Positions 8,088-16,919 of a stretch of 64,000 nt of DNA are shown piece by piece. Each line of letters opens with the position of its first letter. The stretch's first letter is position 1. The notes beneath the pieces are model-generated. The model searched no databases and was not told the DNA's origin. It was given only the letters and a program-made list of their open reading frames with translations. Source of the DNA: VRUE01 sp963837695 (GTDB taxonomy: Bacteria > Actinomycetota > Thermoleophilia > Solirubrobacterales > 70-9); NCBI GenBank assembly GCA_963837695.1, contig CAWINZ010000005.1, forward strand, positions 2,046,001 to 2,110,000. The letters run 5' to 3'. Both the position numbers and the translations under genes were made by a program.

Positions 8088-8825
8088 ATGGAGCTTCGTC
8101 TGCTCGCCCTCTACCCGGACCAGATGAACATCTATGCCGACCGCGGCAACATCCTCTTCCTGCAGCGGCGCTGCGAGTGGCGTGGAATCGGATTCGCCTA
8201 TGCCGCCGCCGGGCCCGGGGACGCCGTAGACCCTGGGGCGCACGACCTGATCTACCTCGGCGGTGGCCAGGACCGCGACCAGCGGGCCGTCGCCGCCGAC
8301 ATGGTCGCAAGCAAGCGCGAGGCCCTTGCGGCGGCGGTCGATGACCGTGCAGTCCTGCTCGCCGTCTGCGGTGGCTACCAGCTACTCGGGCACAGCTACC
8401 AGCTCGGCGAGGAGCGCCTGCCGGGGCTCGGGCTGGCCGATCTGGAGACCGTCCGGGAGCCGGGTGAGCGGCTGATCGGCAACGTCGCGATCGAGGCCGA
8501 CCTCGGCGGCGGCCCGCGGACGATCGCCGGCTTCGAGAACCACGGCGGCCGCACCTTCCTCGGCGAGGCCGCCACCCCACTTGGCCGCGTGCTGAAGGGG
8601 TTCGGCAACAACAGCAAGGACGGACACGAGGGGGTCCACCGCGACAACCTGATCGGCACCTACCTGCACGGCCCGCTGCTGCCCAAGAACGCCTGGTTGG
8701 CCGACCACCTGATGGCCCTCGCCCTCGAGCGGCGATACGGCTCGGCGCCGGACCTCGAGCCGCTCGACGACGCGCTGGAGCTCGCCGCCGAACGGTGTGC
8801 GCGCACGGTCGCCCTGCGCAACTGA
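8088..8825 (+). CDS. gatD: Lipid II isoglutaminyl synthase, GatD glutaminase subunit
   Basis: A 245-residue CobB/CobQ-type glutamine amidotransferase. The nucleophile Cys94 lies in AVCGGYQLLG and the catalytic His194 in GTYLHGPLLPKN. Together with MurT it amidates the stem-peptide glutamate of lipid II, a modification that transpeptidation often requires. The N-terminal MELRLLALYPDQMNIYADRGN matches GatD proteins closely. ATG 8088 follows the methyltransferase stop by two bases. Confidence 0.92.
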   Translation: MELRLLALYPDQMNIYADRGNILFLQRRCEWRGIGFAYAAAGPGDAVDPGAHDLIYLGGGQDRDQRAVAADMVASKREALAAAVDDRAVLLAVCGGYQLLGHSYQLGEERLPGLGLADLETVREPGERLIGNVAIEADLGGGPRTIAGFENHGGRTFLGEAATPLGRVLKGFGNNSKDGHEGVHRDNLIGTYLHGPLLPKNAWLADHLMALALERRYGSAPDLEPLDDALELAAERCARTVALRN

Positions 8826-8852
8826 GTTGCGTTGAGGCTGTTCGGGTAGGCA

Positions 8853-10970
8853 GTGGTGGTGCGATCCGAGCCAAGATCCCGGTGCGGGCTTCTGGCGTCG
8901 GCGCTCGCCGTCGCTCTGATGCTCGCTGCGAACGCTGCGCCGGCAACCGCGGCAAGTTGCGGCGGCGAAGAACCGCGCGTCGTCGGCAACACGTACTACG
9001 GCACCGCCTGCGACGACACCTACCGGGCGCCGCGGGACGTCACCAGGATCTACGGCGAAGGCGGCAACGACACCCTCTACGGCCAGCGCGGCAACGACTT
9101 CCTCTTCGGGGGGCCGGGCAACGACCGGCTCTACGGCGGCATCGGCGACGACCAGCTGCGCGGCGGCCCCGGCGACGATCTGCTCTCCGGCGGCTTTGGG
9201 GCCGATTCCGCCTTGGACGGAGAGGAAGGTGACGACTTCATCCGGGGCGACGCGACGATCGACCGGATCCTCAACACGGGCGGCGGGATCGACACTCTCA
9301 GCTACGCCACCGGAGTCACGCCGGGATTCTTCGACAGGCCGAATCCCCCTTACTCCTTCCCGGACTTCTCGGCCTATGAAGGCTTCCCGACGTCGCCCGC
9401 TGGACGCGGCGCCTACATCAACCTGGAAACCGGCCGGGGCGACAACGGGCGCGCCCCCGACGGGGGCGGGTTCGACGAAGAAGTGGCCGGATCGGCATTC
9501 GACGTGGTCATCGGCACTCCGTTTGCCGATTACATCGTCGGCACGGATGAAGCCCAGACGATCTACGGCGGCGGTGGCGCCGACGTGATCCTCGGCGAAG
9601 GCGGCGGCGATCAGATCTACGGCGGCGTCGAGGGTGACTACTGCGACAGCGTGAGCGCGACCACCCACGAATGCGAGTTCAGCGGCAGCGAAAAGGAAGT
9701 CGAACCTCGCGATCCGGCGACCGTGGCAGCCGGGTCGATGGCGCCACAGGCCGGCGAACCGGCCGCGCTGTACCTGGCCGGCAGCAATGGCGACGACGGA
9801 CTCGTCGCTGCCTATTCAGGTTCGGCTGTGACGTTCACCGACGGCGGCAGCGTGGTCGGCTCCTTCCCGCTCGACGGACCGCCCGATTCGGTCGTCGTCG
9901 CGGGCCTCGCCGGCGACGACTCGATCGTCGCCTCGGGCTTTCCGGAATCCACGTCTGTCGTGCTGCTCGGCGGCGAAGGCGTGGACCACCTCACTGGCGG
10001 CGACACGGAAGACGCGCTGGTCGACGGAGCGGGAGACGACGAAGTCCATGCGGGCGGAGGCGACGATGCCGTTCCCAACAACGAAGGCGCGGACAAGCTC
10101 TACGCCGAAGCCGGAGAGGATCTGTTCGTCGACGACGCAGTCTGCGAAGGTGACCTGCTCGACGGCGGTCCAGGCCGCGACAACGCCAACTGGGCAAACT
10201 TCGACGAGGCGATCTCGATCGACATGGAAGCCGGTCACGCAGGACTGGTCGGCTCGGCCGGCGGGCCCGCCTGCCCGAGCGGCTCGCTGACGACCCTGAG
10301 CGGGCTAGAGGACGTCGAGGGCACCAGCTATGACGATGTTCTCGCCGGCGACGCGGGCGACAACCAGCTGCTCGGCCGCCCCGGCCACGACTCCTACTTC
10401 GCCGCCGCCGGAGACGACTCGATCCTCGCCAACTCCGGCGATACCGACCTCACGATTGACTGCGGCGAAGGCTGGGACACGGCGCTGATCGACATTCCGA
10501 CCGCAAGCTATGCGGACCCGACTCCGGTCGGTTGCGAGGACGTCGAAGAACGCGCCCCGAACAGCTTCCGTCCGCCGGGGACGCCGCCGGACCCCAATCC
10601 ACCACCGCAAGCGCCGCCGGCCGCGGCCACGTCCTCCGCGCCGCCAAACGACCGCCGGCCGCCGGGGACGAGGCTGCTGCACCGCCCCGCCAAGCGGGTC
10701 TTCACCAGCGGGAAGTGGCGCAAGGTCGCGTTCGTCCTGGGTTCGAACGAGCCCGGATCAAGTTACCGCTGCAAGCTCGACCGCAGGCCCTTCCGTCCCT
10801 GTCGCTCCCCCCGGGCCTACCGCCTGCACCTCGGTCGCCACGCCTTCCGCGCCTACGCGATCGACGCAGCCGGCAACCGGGACCGCTCGCCGCTGCTCTA
10901 CCGCTTCGCGGTGCGCCGGCTCATCGTCCACTCGAGCCGAAGCCACCGTCGCCGCGGCTCGATCCGCTGA
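8853..10970 (+). CDS. Secreted RTX-type calcium-binding repeat protein
   Basis: A 705-residue exported protein. A signal peptide (LLASALAVALMLAANAAPATA) is followed by several clusters of RTX nonapeptides of the GGxGxDxLx type (YGEGGNDTLYGQRGND, LRGGPGDDLLSGG). These bind calcium and form beta-rolls. A proline-rich linker (about 570-600) leads to a C-terminal Ig-like segment with the SYRCKLDRRPFRPC cysteine pair. No catalytic domain is visible, so it may be a surface or matrix protein. Three tandem GTG codons from 8853 make the exact start uncertain. Its last 50 bases overlap the 3' end of the convergent dUTPase gene. Confidence 0.82.
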   Translation: MVVRSEPRSRCGLLASALAVALMLAANAAPATAASCGGEEPRVVGNTYYGTACDDTYRAPRDVTRIYGEGGNDTLYGQRGNDFLFGGPGNDRLYGGIGDDQLRGGPGDDLLSGGFGADSALDGEEGDDFIRGDATIDRILNTGGGIDTLSYATGVTPGFFDRPNPPYSFPDFSAYEGFPTSPAGRGAYINLETGRGDNGRAPDGGGFDEEVAGSAFDVVIGTPFADYIVGTDEAQTIYGGGGADVILGEGGGDQIYGGVEGDYCDSVSATTHECEFSGSEKEVEPRDPATVAAGSMAPQAGEPAALYLAGSNGDDGLVAAYSGSAVTFTDGGSVVGSFPLDGPPDSVVVAGLAGDDSIVASGFPESTSVVLLGGEGVDHLTGGDTEDALVDGAGDDEVHAGGGDDAVPNNEGADKLYAEAGEDLFVDDAVCEGDLLDGGPGRDNANWANFDEAISIDMEAGHAGLVGSAGGPACPSGSLTTLSGLEDVEGTSYDDVLAGDAGDNQLLGRPGHDSYFAAAGDDSILANSGDTDLTIDCGEGWDTALIDIPTASYADPTPVGCEDVEERAPNSFRPPGTPPDPNPPPQAPPAAATSSAPPNDRRPPGTRLLHRPAKRVFTSGKWRKVAFVLGSNEPGSSYRCKLDRRPFRPCRSPRAYRLHLGRHAFRAYAIDAAGNRDRSPLLYRFAVRRLIVHSSRSHRRRGSIR

Positions 10971-11352
10971 GCGAGTCGACCTCGATCGGATCGGCGATCG
11001 CAACCGGCGTGATCACAAGCTGCGCGATCCGATCCCCCGGAGCAACCCGAAAGGTCTCAGCCGGATCGGTATTCAGCAGCAGCACCCGAACTTCACCGCG
11101 ATAGCCCGCATCGATCAACCCAGGGCTGTTGACCAGAGCAATCCCATGATCCCGCGCCAGCCCAGACCGCGGCAGCACCAGCCCAGCATGCCCCTCAGGA
11201 ATCTCAACGGCAACCCCAGTACCAACCCCCCACCGCTCCCCAGGCCCCAGATGAGCAGCCTCACACGCATAGAGATCAAGACCAGCATCCCCCTCATGCG
11301 CGCGCGTCGGAACCCGCGCCTCATCCTGCAGCTTCTCAACCCGAAGATCCAC
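10921..11352 (-). CDS. dut: Deoxyuridine 5'-triphosphate nucleotidohydrolase
   Basis: A 143-residue trimeric dUTPase that hydrolyses dUTP to dUMP and pyrophosphate, keeping uracil out of DNA and feeding dTMP synthesis. All five motifs are visible: DAGLDLYA, PRSGLA, the Tyr motif NSPGLIDAGYRGEV, GDRIAQLVI and the C-terminal GGFGSSG. The start is GTG 11352; frames upstream of it have no family similarity and run into a palindromic repeat. The 3' end is antisense to the last 50 bases of the RTX gene. Confidence 0.92.
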   Translation of the reverse strand: MDLRVEKLQDEARVPTRAHEGDAGLDLYACEAAHLGPGERWGVGTGVAVEIPEGHAGLVLPRSGLARDHGIALVNSPGLIDAGYRGEVRVLLLNTDPAETFRVAPGDRIAQLVITPVAIADPIEVDSLSGSSRGDGGFGSSGR

Positions 11353-11374
11353 GGGCGAGCACCCTACAGCGCCC

Positions 11375-11503
11375 GCGAGACGAGGCGGGGGTGTCCCCCA
11401 GCGCAGCGGCGTCCTGTTTTTCGCCCCAACGACGATCTCGGACGGCCGCGGTGTGCGAGGCGAAAAACCCAGCAAGCAGAGGGACACCCCCGCCTCGTCT
11501 CGC
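11375..11503. repeat. Long nested palindrome between hflX and dut
   Basis: Perfect 23-base outer arms at 11375-11397 and 11481-11503 enclose 10-base inner arms GTTTTTCGCC (11416-11425) and GGCGAAAAAC (11459-11468). The right arm runs to the last base of the hflX stop codon. The architecture of long outer arms plus an inner TTTTTCG/CGAAAAA pair matches the repeats at 14708, 17668 and 41590, although the core sequence is only partly the same. It probably ends hflX transcription. Confidence 0.8.
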
Positions 11504-12825
11504 TAAATGGCTTTGGCGGTGCGCAGGTCGTCGAACCGGTGCAACTCGGCCACCGGCACCTTGGCCCGCACCAGCACGCCGTCCTCCCGCTCAGTCCGCT
11601 CCAGATCGCCAGCCACCTCGTGCAGCTCGTGCAGCCGCGCCCCCTCGCTGTAGGGGATCAACAGCTCGACCTCGGCGAGGGTGTCTTCGAATGCCCGCTC
11701 GACCCGCTCGCGCAGTGTCTCGATGCCCGCGCCGGTGAGAGCGGAGACCAGAACCGCCCCCGGGTGGCGCAATAGCGCCTCGTCGCGCTCCTCCTCGCCG
11801 AGCAGGTCGGCCTTGTTGAGCACGAGCAGGCGCGGCTTGTCGCCCGCGCCGATCTCCTCCAGCACCGCGTCGACGGCCTCCAGATCGGCCAGACGCCGCT
11901 CCTCGGGCGCCGCCGCATCGACCACCTGCAGGATCAGGTCGGCGAGGACGGTCTCCTCCAGGGTCGCCTTGAAGGCCTCGACCAGCTGGTGGGGCAGCTT
12001 CTCGATGAAGCCGACCGTGTCGGTGAAGAGGAAGTCCCGGCCGGAGAGGGCGACGCTGCGCGTGGTCGGGTCAAGCGTGTGGAACAGCCTGTCCCCCACG
12101 CCGACCGCCTCGCTTCCGGTGAGGGCGTTGAGCAGGGTCGACTTGCCGGCGTTGGTGTAGCCCGCGAGGGCGACCCGGGGTAGCGAGGAGCGCTCCCGTC
12201 GCGCCCGCATCACACCGCGGTTGCGCTCCAGGCGACCCAGCCGGCGGCGCAGCGCCGCGATCCGGTCGCGGGCCAGCCGGCGGTCGGTCTCGATCTGGCT
12301 CTCGCCCGGGCCCCTGGTGCCGATCCCGCCGCCGAGGCGCTCGAGGTGGGTCCAGAGGCCCCGCATCCGCGCCAGGTTGTACTCGAGCTGGGCCAGCTCG
12401 ACCTGGAGCTTGCCCTCGGCGGAGTGGGCGTGGTCGGCGAAAATGTCGAGGATGACCGCGGTGCGGTCGATCACCGGCACGCCCAGCGCGCTCTCGAGGT
12501 TGCGCTCCTGCCGGGGGGCGAGCTCGTCGTCGCAGGCGGCGAGGTTCGCATCGCAGGCGGCGATCTGCTCCTTCACCTGCGCCAGCTTGCCGCGGCCGAG
12601 GTAGCGGTCGGGATCGGGCTTGGCGCGCTGCTGGACCGCCTCCCCGGCGGTCGCAACACCGGCGGTGCGGAGCAGTTCCTTCAACTCGCCGAGCGGGTCG
12701 CCGTCCTCGCTGCCGTCGGCGATGCCGATCGCCAGGGCTCGCTGGCGGGCGCGCGGATTGGCGACGCCGGCGCCATTGGCGGCGTAGTGCGTCTGCTTGT
12801 TGCGCCCGTTCCTGGATCGATCCAC
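11503..12825 (-). CDS. hflX: Ribosome-associated GTPase HflX
   Basis: A 440-residue GTPase that splits stalled or stressed 70S ribosomes. The N-terminal HflX domain contains the glycine-rich region GGGIGTRGPGESQIETDRR and a coiled coil (RIAALRRRLGRLERNR). The G domain has G1 GYTNAGKST, G3 DTVGFI and G4 NKAD. Length and order match the family. It diverges from the epimerase gene at 12873, so 12826-12872 must hold both promoters. The stop lies at the edge of the palindromic repeat. Confidence 0.92.
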   Translation of the reverse strand: MDRSRNGRNKQTHYAANGAGVANPRARQRALAIGIADGSEDGDPLGELKELLRTAGVATAGEAVQQRAKPDPDRYLGRGKLAQVKEQIAACDANLAACDDELAPRQERNLESALGVPVIDRTAVILDIFADHAHSAEGKLQVELAQLEYNLARMRGLWTHLERLGGGIGTRGPGESQIETDRRLARDRIAALRRRLGRLERNRGVMRARRERSSLPRVALAGYTNAGKSTLLNALTGSEAVGVGDRLFHTLDPTTRSVALSGRDFLFTDTVGFIEKLPHQLVEAFKATLEETVLADLILQVVDAAAPEERRLADLEAVDAVLEEIGAGDKPRLLVLNKADLLGEEERDEALLRHPGAVLVSALTGAGIETLRERVERAFEDTLAEVELLIPYSEGARLHELHEVAGDLERTEREDGVLVRAKVPVAELHRFDDLRTAKAI

Positions 12826-12872
12826 TCGACCTGATTGTAGGCGTCGGGTGGGTGTGGATAGGCTTTGCGGCC

Positions 12873-13865
12873 GTGAAGGTCTTCGTAACCGGGGGAACGG
12901 GGTTCATCGGCGGCACCGTGGCGCGCCAGCTGCGGGAGCGCGGCGACGACGTCGTCGGCCTCGTTCGCAGTCCCGAGAAGGCGGCCAAGCTGACGGCACT
13001 CGGCTGTGAGTTGGTCAGCGGCGACCTCGGAGGCGCCACGGCGATCCGTGCCGGCATGGAGGGCTGCGACGCCGTCGTCCACGCCGCCGCGATGTACGAG
13101 ATCGGCATTCCCGCCAAGCAGCACCCGGCGATGTGGGAGGCGAACGTCGCAGGCACCGAGATCGTGCTCAAGGCCGCGCGCGATGCCGGCGTCGCCAAGC
13201 TCGTCTACGTCTCGACCTGCGGGGTCTTCGGCAACACCCACAAAAAGGTCGTCGACGAGAGCTACGAGCACCCGGGCAAGGAGTTCACCTCCTACTACGA
13301 GGAGACCAAGCTGGAGGCGCACCGGATCGCCAAGCGGATGATCGAGGACGGGCTGCCCGGCGTGATCGTCCAGCCCGGCGGTGTCTACGGCCCGGACGAC
13401 ACTTCGCAGGTGGCCGACCTGCTGGAGGAATTCTTCGCGGGCAAGTTGCCGCTCCTGCCCTTTCCCGAGCTCGGCATCTGCATGACCCACGTCGAGGACA
13501 TCGCCGCCGGCATCCTGCTCGCCCTCGACAGGGGCCGTGTCGGCGAGACCTACGTACTCAGCGGCCCGGTGACGACGATGCGCGAGGCCGTCGAGACCGT
13601 CGCCGCAGTCAGCGGTCGCAAGGCCCCGAAACACGCGATGCCGACCGTGCTGATGAAGGCGATGGTCCCGATCGGTCCGCTGGTCGGCAGGCTGATGGGA
13701 CAGCCGCCCAATCTGCGCGAGCTGATCTCCTCGGCCGACGGCGTCACCTTCTGGGCCAGTCACGAGAAGGCCAGCCGCGAGCTCGGCTACGCGCCGCGCG
13801 GCATGGAGGAGGGCTGGCGGCAGACGCTCGAGGCGGACTCGCGGTTTCCTGATCCAGTGGCTTGA
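12873..13865 (+). CDS. NAD-dependent epimerase/dehydratase family protein
   Basis: A 330-residue extended short-chain dehydrogenase. The Rossmann motif is at the N-terminus (VFVTGGTGFIGG). The catalytic triad appears as Ser/Thr in VYVSTCGVFG plus YxxxK in SYYEETK. The family epimerises, dehydrates or reduces sugar nucleotides, terpenoids or other alcohols; hopanoid-associated epimerases are close in appearance. Start GTG 12873 places the Rossmann strand at residue 2; an earlier GTG at 12852 adds seven unconserved residues. Confidence 0.82.
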   Translation: MKVFVTGGTGFIGGTVARQLRERGDDVVGLVRSPEKAAKLTALGCELVSGDLGGATAIRAGMEGCDAVVHAAAMYEIGIPAKQHPAMWEANVAGTEIVLKAARDAGVAKLVYVSTCGVFGNTHKKVVDESYEHPGKEFTSYYEETKLEAHRIAKRMIEDGLPGVIVQPGGVYGPDDTSQVADLLEEFFAGKLPLLPFPELGICMTHVEDIAAGILLALDRGRVGETYVLSGPVTTMREAVETVAAVSGRKAPKHAMPTVLMKAMVPIGPLVGRLMGQPPNLRELISSADGVTFWASHEKASRELGYAPRGMEEGWRQTLEADSRFPDPVA

Positions 13866-13875
13866 GGGAGTCGGG

Positions 13876-14721
13876 ATGCGCGTAATCGATGTGATGCACC
13901 TTGGGCGGCCGCATGTGATCGGCTGCTGGAAGGTTGATGAGGTGCTGGTCGATCCTGGGCCGGAGTCTTCGCTGCCGACGCTGCTCGAGGCGCTTGGCGA
14001 GGAGCGACCGCGGGCTCTGCTGCTTACGCATATCCACCTCGACCACGCGGCCGCCACCGGGGCGCTCGTGCGCCGTTGGCCGGACCTCGAGGTCTACGTC
14101 CACGAGCGGGGGGCGCCGCATCTGATCGATCCCGCGAGGCTGCTGGCCAGCGCCGAGCGCCTCTATGGCGACCAGATGCAGCGGCTCTGGGGCGAGATCG
14201 TGCCAGTGCCAGAGGCGAACGTGAAGCCACTGTCGGGGGGCGAGCGGGTCCTCGGCATGCGCGTCGCCTACACGCCCGGCCACGCCTCCCATCATGTCTC
14301 TTATCTGCACGAGGAGAGCGGCACCGCCTTCGTGGGAGACGTCGCCGCCGTCCGCCTGCCCGGCGTAGACCTGATCGTCCCCCCCACCCCACCGCCCGAC
14401 ATCGACGTCGAGACCTGGGAAGACTCGATCGGCATCGTCGAAAGCTGGCAGCCGGAGAAGCTGGCCCTGACCCACTTCGCCGCGATCGACGACCCGGCGC
14501 CGCATCTGGCCAGAGTCCGGGAGCGCCTGCGCGAAGAGGCCCAACTGGCACGCGACCTCTCCGAGGATGCCTACGAGCAACGCCACCGGGACCTCGTCGT
14601 CGAGCAGGCCGAGTCCACCGAGGCAGCCGAAGAGCTGATCCAGTGCGTCCCGCCCCAATACCAGTGGCGCGGGTTAGATCGTTACTGGACCAAGCTCGAC
14701 GAAAAGAGCCTGTCCCGGTAG
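13876..14721 (+). CDS. MBL-fold metallo-hydrolase
   Basis: A 281-residue metallo-beta-lactamase-fold protein with the metal motif THIHLDHAA (HxHxDH), a second histidine in YTPGHASHHVSYL and an Asp in FVGDVAAV. It probably hydrolyses a thioester or other ester; the substrate is unknown. It lies ten bases after the epimerase gene and is likely co-transcribed. The last codons (SLSR and the stop) fall inside the left arm of the palindromic repeat at 14708-14818. Confidence 0.85.
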   Translation: MRVIDVMHLGRPHVIGCWKVDEVLVDPGPESSLPTLLEALGEERPRALLLTHIHLDHAAATGALVRRWPDLEVYVHERGAPHLIDPARLLASAERLYGDQMQRLWGEIVPVPEANVKPLSGGERVLGMRVAYTPGHASHHVSYLHEESGTAFVGDVAAVRLPGVDLIVPPTPPPDIDVETWEDSIGIVESWQPEKLALTHFAAIDDPAPHLARVRERLREEAQLARDLSEDAYEQRHRDLVVEQAESTEAAEELIQCVPPQYQWRGLDRYWTKLDEKSLSR

Positions 14722-14818
14722 GCCCGGAACGTCTTGTACTTTTTCGGTGCCGGTTCACGGGCGTCAGCCCGCCGACGATTCACCGAAAAAGTTAAGTGGA
14801 GGGCCAGCCGGGACAGGC
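14708..14818. repeat. Palindromic repeat family A, copy 1 (convergent gene ends)
   Basis: The outer arms at 14708-14725 and 14801-14818 pair at 16 of 18 positions (GCCTGTCCCGG on the left). Inside are the family core CTTGTACTTTTTCGGTG (14733-14749) and its partner CACCGAAAAAGTTAAGTG (14781-14798). The element sits between the convergent MBL hydrolase and dapL genes, overlaps the last bases of the former and ends two bases before the dapL stop. A bidirectional terminator is the simplest role. Confidence 0.85.
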
Positions 14819-14820
14819 GC

Positions 14821-15990
14821 TCAAGCCAAATGCTCGCGCATGCGCTCGACGGCCTCGCTGATCCGCTCATCAGGGGTGGTGAGCGCGATGCGGAAGAAAC
14901 CCTCGCCGCTCGGCCCGTACATCGAGCCGGGTGAGACTACGACCGCCGCCTCTTCGAGCACGAGCTCGGCGAAAGAGGTCGAGGTGTGGCCGTCGGGCAC
15001 CGGCGCCCAGACGTAGATCGTCCCCTTCGGCGCGCTCACCTCGACACCGATCTCGCGCAGTGCCGAGACGACCAGATCGCGGCGGCGGGCGTAGGTCTCG
15101 TTCATCCGCTCGAGCGGACCGACGGGACCCTCCAGCGCGACTATTCCAGCCTTCTGGACAGCCTCGAAGAGGCCCGAGTCGACGTTCGTCTTCAGCCGCC
15201 AGTAGGTCTGCACCGCGTCGGCGTTGCCGAGGATCGCGGCGCAGCGCCAGCCGGTCATGTTGAAGCCCTTGGAGAGCGAGAAGACCTCGACGCCGACCTC
15301 CTTGGCGCCGGGCGTGGCGAGGAAGCTGGGCGCGACGTAGCCGTCGTAGGTCGTCTCCGAGTAGGCGTTGTCGTGGACGACGAGTATTTCGTGCTCGCGG
15401 GCGAAGGAGACGACCAGCTCGAAGAAGCCCTCGGGGACGACGGCCCCGGTCGGGTTATTGGGGTAGTTGATGAACATCAGCCGCGCCTTGGCCGCGACAT
15501 CGGCCGGCACCGAACCGAGGTCGGGGGCGAAGCCGAGCTCGGGCACCAGGGGCAACAACTCGGGTGTCGCGCCGGCGAGGATCGGCCCGCCGGTGTAGAC
15601 CGGGTAGCCGGGATCGGAGGCGAGGGCGACGCCGCCCGGGTCGAGGAAGGCGAAGCAGAGGTTGTAGATGCACTCCTTGGCGCCGATCGCCGGGATCACC
15701 TCGCTGCCAGGGTCGATCTCGACCCCGAAGCGCTCACCGTAGAAGCGCGCGAAGGCCGCGCGGAAATCGTCGCGACCGCGGTTGCTGGGGTACTGATGGG
15801 TGGCGGGGTCGGCGACCGCCTCCTGCATCGCCGCGACGATGTGCGGGTAGGTCGGTTCGTCGGGATCGCCAATTCCAAGGCTGATCACATCGATGCCGGC
15901 GGCACGCTTCTCGGCGATCCGCCGCTCCAGTTCCTGGAACATGTACGGAGGCATCGCCTCCAGGCGCTTGGATGGGTCTGAGATCGCCAC
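14821..15990 (-). CDS. dapL: LL-diaminopimelate aminotransferase-type PLP enzyme
   Basis: A 389-residue fold-type I aminotransferase. The PLP lysine lies in SLSKGFNMTGWR; the PLP-binding region includes NYPNNPTG and HDNAYSE. The N-terminus (PPYMFQELERRIAEKRAAGIDVISLGIGDPD, shown here in outline only by position 13-44) is typical of DapL and of related DapC enzymes. DapL makes LL-diaminopimelate from tetrahydrodipicolinate in one step for lysine and peptidoglycan synthesis. The next gene upstream is dapF, which supports this assignment, although a succinyl-DAP aminotransferase (DapC) cannot be excluded. Confidence 0.78.
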   Translation of the reverse strand: MAISDPSKRLEAMPPYMFQELERRIAEKRAAGIDVISLGIGDPDEPTYPHIVAAMQEAVADPATHQYPSNRGRDDFRAAFARFYGERFGVEIDPGSEVIPAIGAKECIYNLCFAFLDPGGVALASDPGYPVYTGGPILAGATPELLPLVPELGFAPDLGSVPADVAAKARLMFINYPNNPTGAVVPEGFFELVVSFAREHEILVVHDNAYSETTYDGYVAPSFLATPGAKEVGVEVFSLSKGFNMTGWRCAAILGNADAVQTYWRLKTNVDSGLFEAVQKAGIVALEGPVGPLERMNETYARRRDLVVSALREIGVEVSAPKGTIYVWAPVPDGHTSTSFAELVLEEAAVVVSPGSMYGPSGEGFFRIALTTPDERISEAVERMREHLA

Positions 15991-16005
15991 GGGCGCGGAA
16001 ATCTA

Positions 16006-16848
16006 TTAGGTGAGCTCGGACAACGCCTGGATCAGCTCCGCCGAGAGCTCGCCGGAGCAGATCGGCTCGGCCCAACCGCTCAGCCGCACCTCGAGCTCGT
16101 CGGAGATCTCGACCTCCAACTCGCCGCCGTCGAGCTCGACCGTGATCGGGCTCGACGCCCCTCGGAGGAAGGCGGAAACCGCGGCACCGCTGGCGCCGGT
16201 TCCCGAGGAGAGCGTCTCGCCCACACCGCGCTCGAAGATCCGCGCCCGGACCCGGCTGCCGTCGACCCTGAAGAAGGAGACGTTGGTGCGGTTCGGGAAG
16301 AGCTCGCTCGCTTCGATCGCCGGCCCGATCGGCTCGAGATCCAGATCCTCAATCTCCTCGCCGACCTCGATCGCGCACTGCGGGTTGCCGATCGAGACGT
16401 GCTGGAACTCCCACTCGCGGCCACCGGCGTGCAGCGAGCCCCTACCGTCCGCGGGCCCCGAGGGGAAGTCCTTCGAGGCAGTCGAGGCCTTGCCCATGTC
16501 GACCGAGCAGGTCAGCTCGGAGGTGATCGTCGGCGTGATCGGCCCCGCGGCGGTGCGGATCGTGAAGACGTCCGCGTCGGTCCACTCATGCCGGCGCAGG
16601 TAGAGGATCGCCTCGCGCGCCCCGTTGCCGGAGAGCTCGGCCTCAGAACCGTCCGGGTTGAAGATCCGCAGCTCGGCGACGAACTCAGGGTCCTCGCTGC
16701 GCGAGAGCAGCAGAGCGCCATCGGAGCCGATGCCGAAGTGCGGATCGCAGATCCACTCGACGCGCGACGCAGTCAACTCCCAGGGGAGCGCGTCGGCCTC
16801 GAGGATCACGTAGTCGTTGCCCAATGCCTGCCACTTCTCAAATCGCAT
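16006..16848 (-). CDS. dapF: Diaminopimelate epimerase homologue lacking both catalytic cysteines
   Basis: A 280-residue protein with the double-barrel fold signatures of DapF, which interconverts LL- and meso-diaminopimelate using two cysteines. The first signature reads NPDGSEAELSGNGAR, with Ser in place of the active-site Cys. The second reads ERGVGETLSSGTGAS, again with Ser where Cys is expected. Other family residues (GNDYV, GIGSDG, GNPQCA) are kept, so the gene does not look decayed. Known Cys-to-Ser changes in DapF abolish normal epimerisation, so this protein may be inactive, altered in reaction or dependent on a partner. It is adjacent to dapL on the same strand. Confidence 0.85.
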   Translation of the reverse strand: MRFEKWQALGNDYVILEADALPWELTASRVEWICDPHFGIGSDGALLLSRSEDPEFVAELRIFNPDGSEAELSGNGAREAILYLRRHEWTDADVFTIRTAAGPITPTITSELTCSVDMGKASTASKDFPSGPADGRGSLHAGGREWEFQHVSIGNPQCAIEVGEEIEDLDLEPIGPAIEASELFPNRTNVSFFRVDGSRVRARIFERGVGETLSSGTGASGAAVSAFLRGASSPITVELDGGELEVEISDELEVRLSGWAEPICSGELSAELIQALSELT

Positions 16849-16891
16849 CGCCTGAGCCTATTGAAGGGTCGTGGCCTCCGAGGATGGACAG

Positions 16892-16915
16892 TTGTACCCC
16901 CTACCGGGGGTACAA
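16892..16915. terminator. Strong hairpin after miaA
   Basis: Arms TTGTACCCCC (16892-16901) and GGGGGTACAA (16906-16915) form a perfect 10-bp stem with a 4-base loop. It lies just past the miaA stop on the minus strand and upstream of dapF. No T-run follows, so termination is probable rather than certain; an effect on dapF expression is possible. Confidence 0.55.
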
Positions 16916-16919
16916 GCGT

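Noticed and set aside
8853..10970. RTX protein as a haemolysin or pore-forming toxin
   Set aside because: RTX repeats alone do not make a toxin; no pore-forming, protease or lipase domain and no type I secretion genes are nearby. A classical signal peptide is present.
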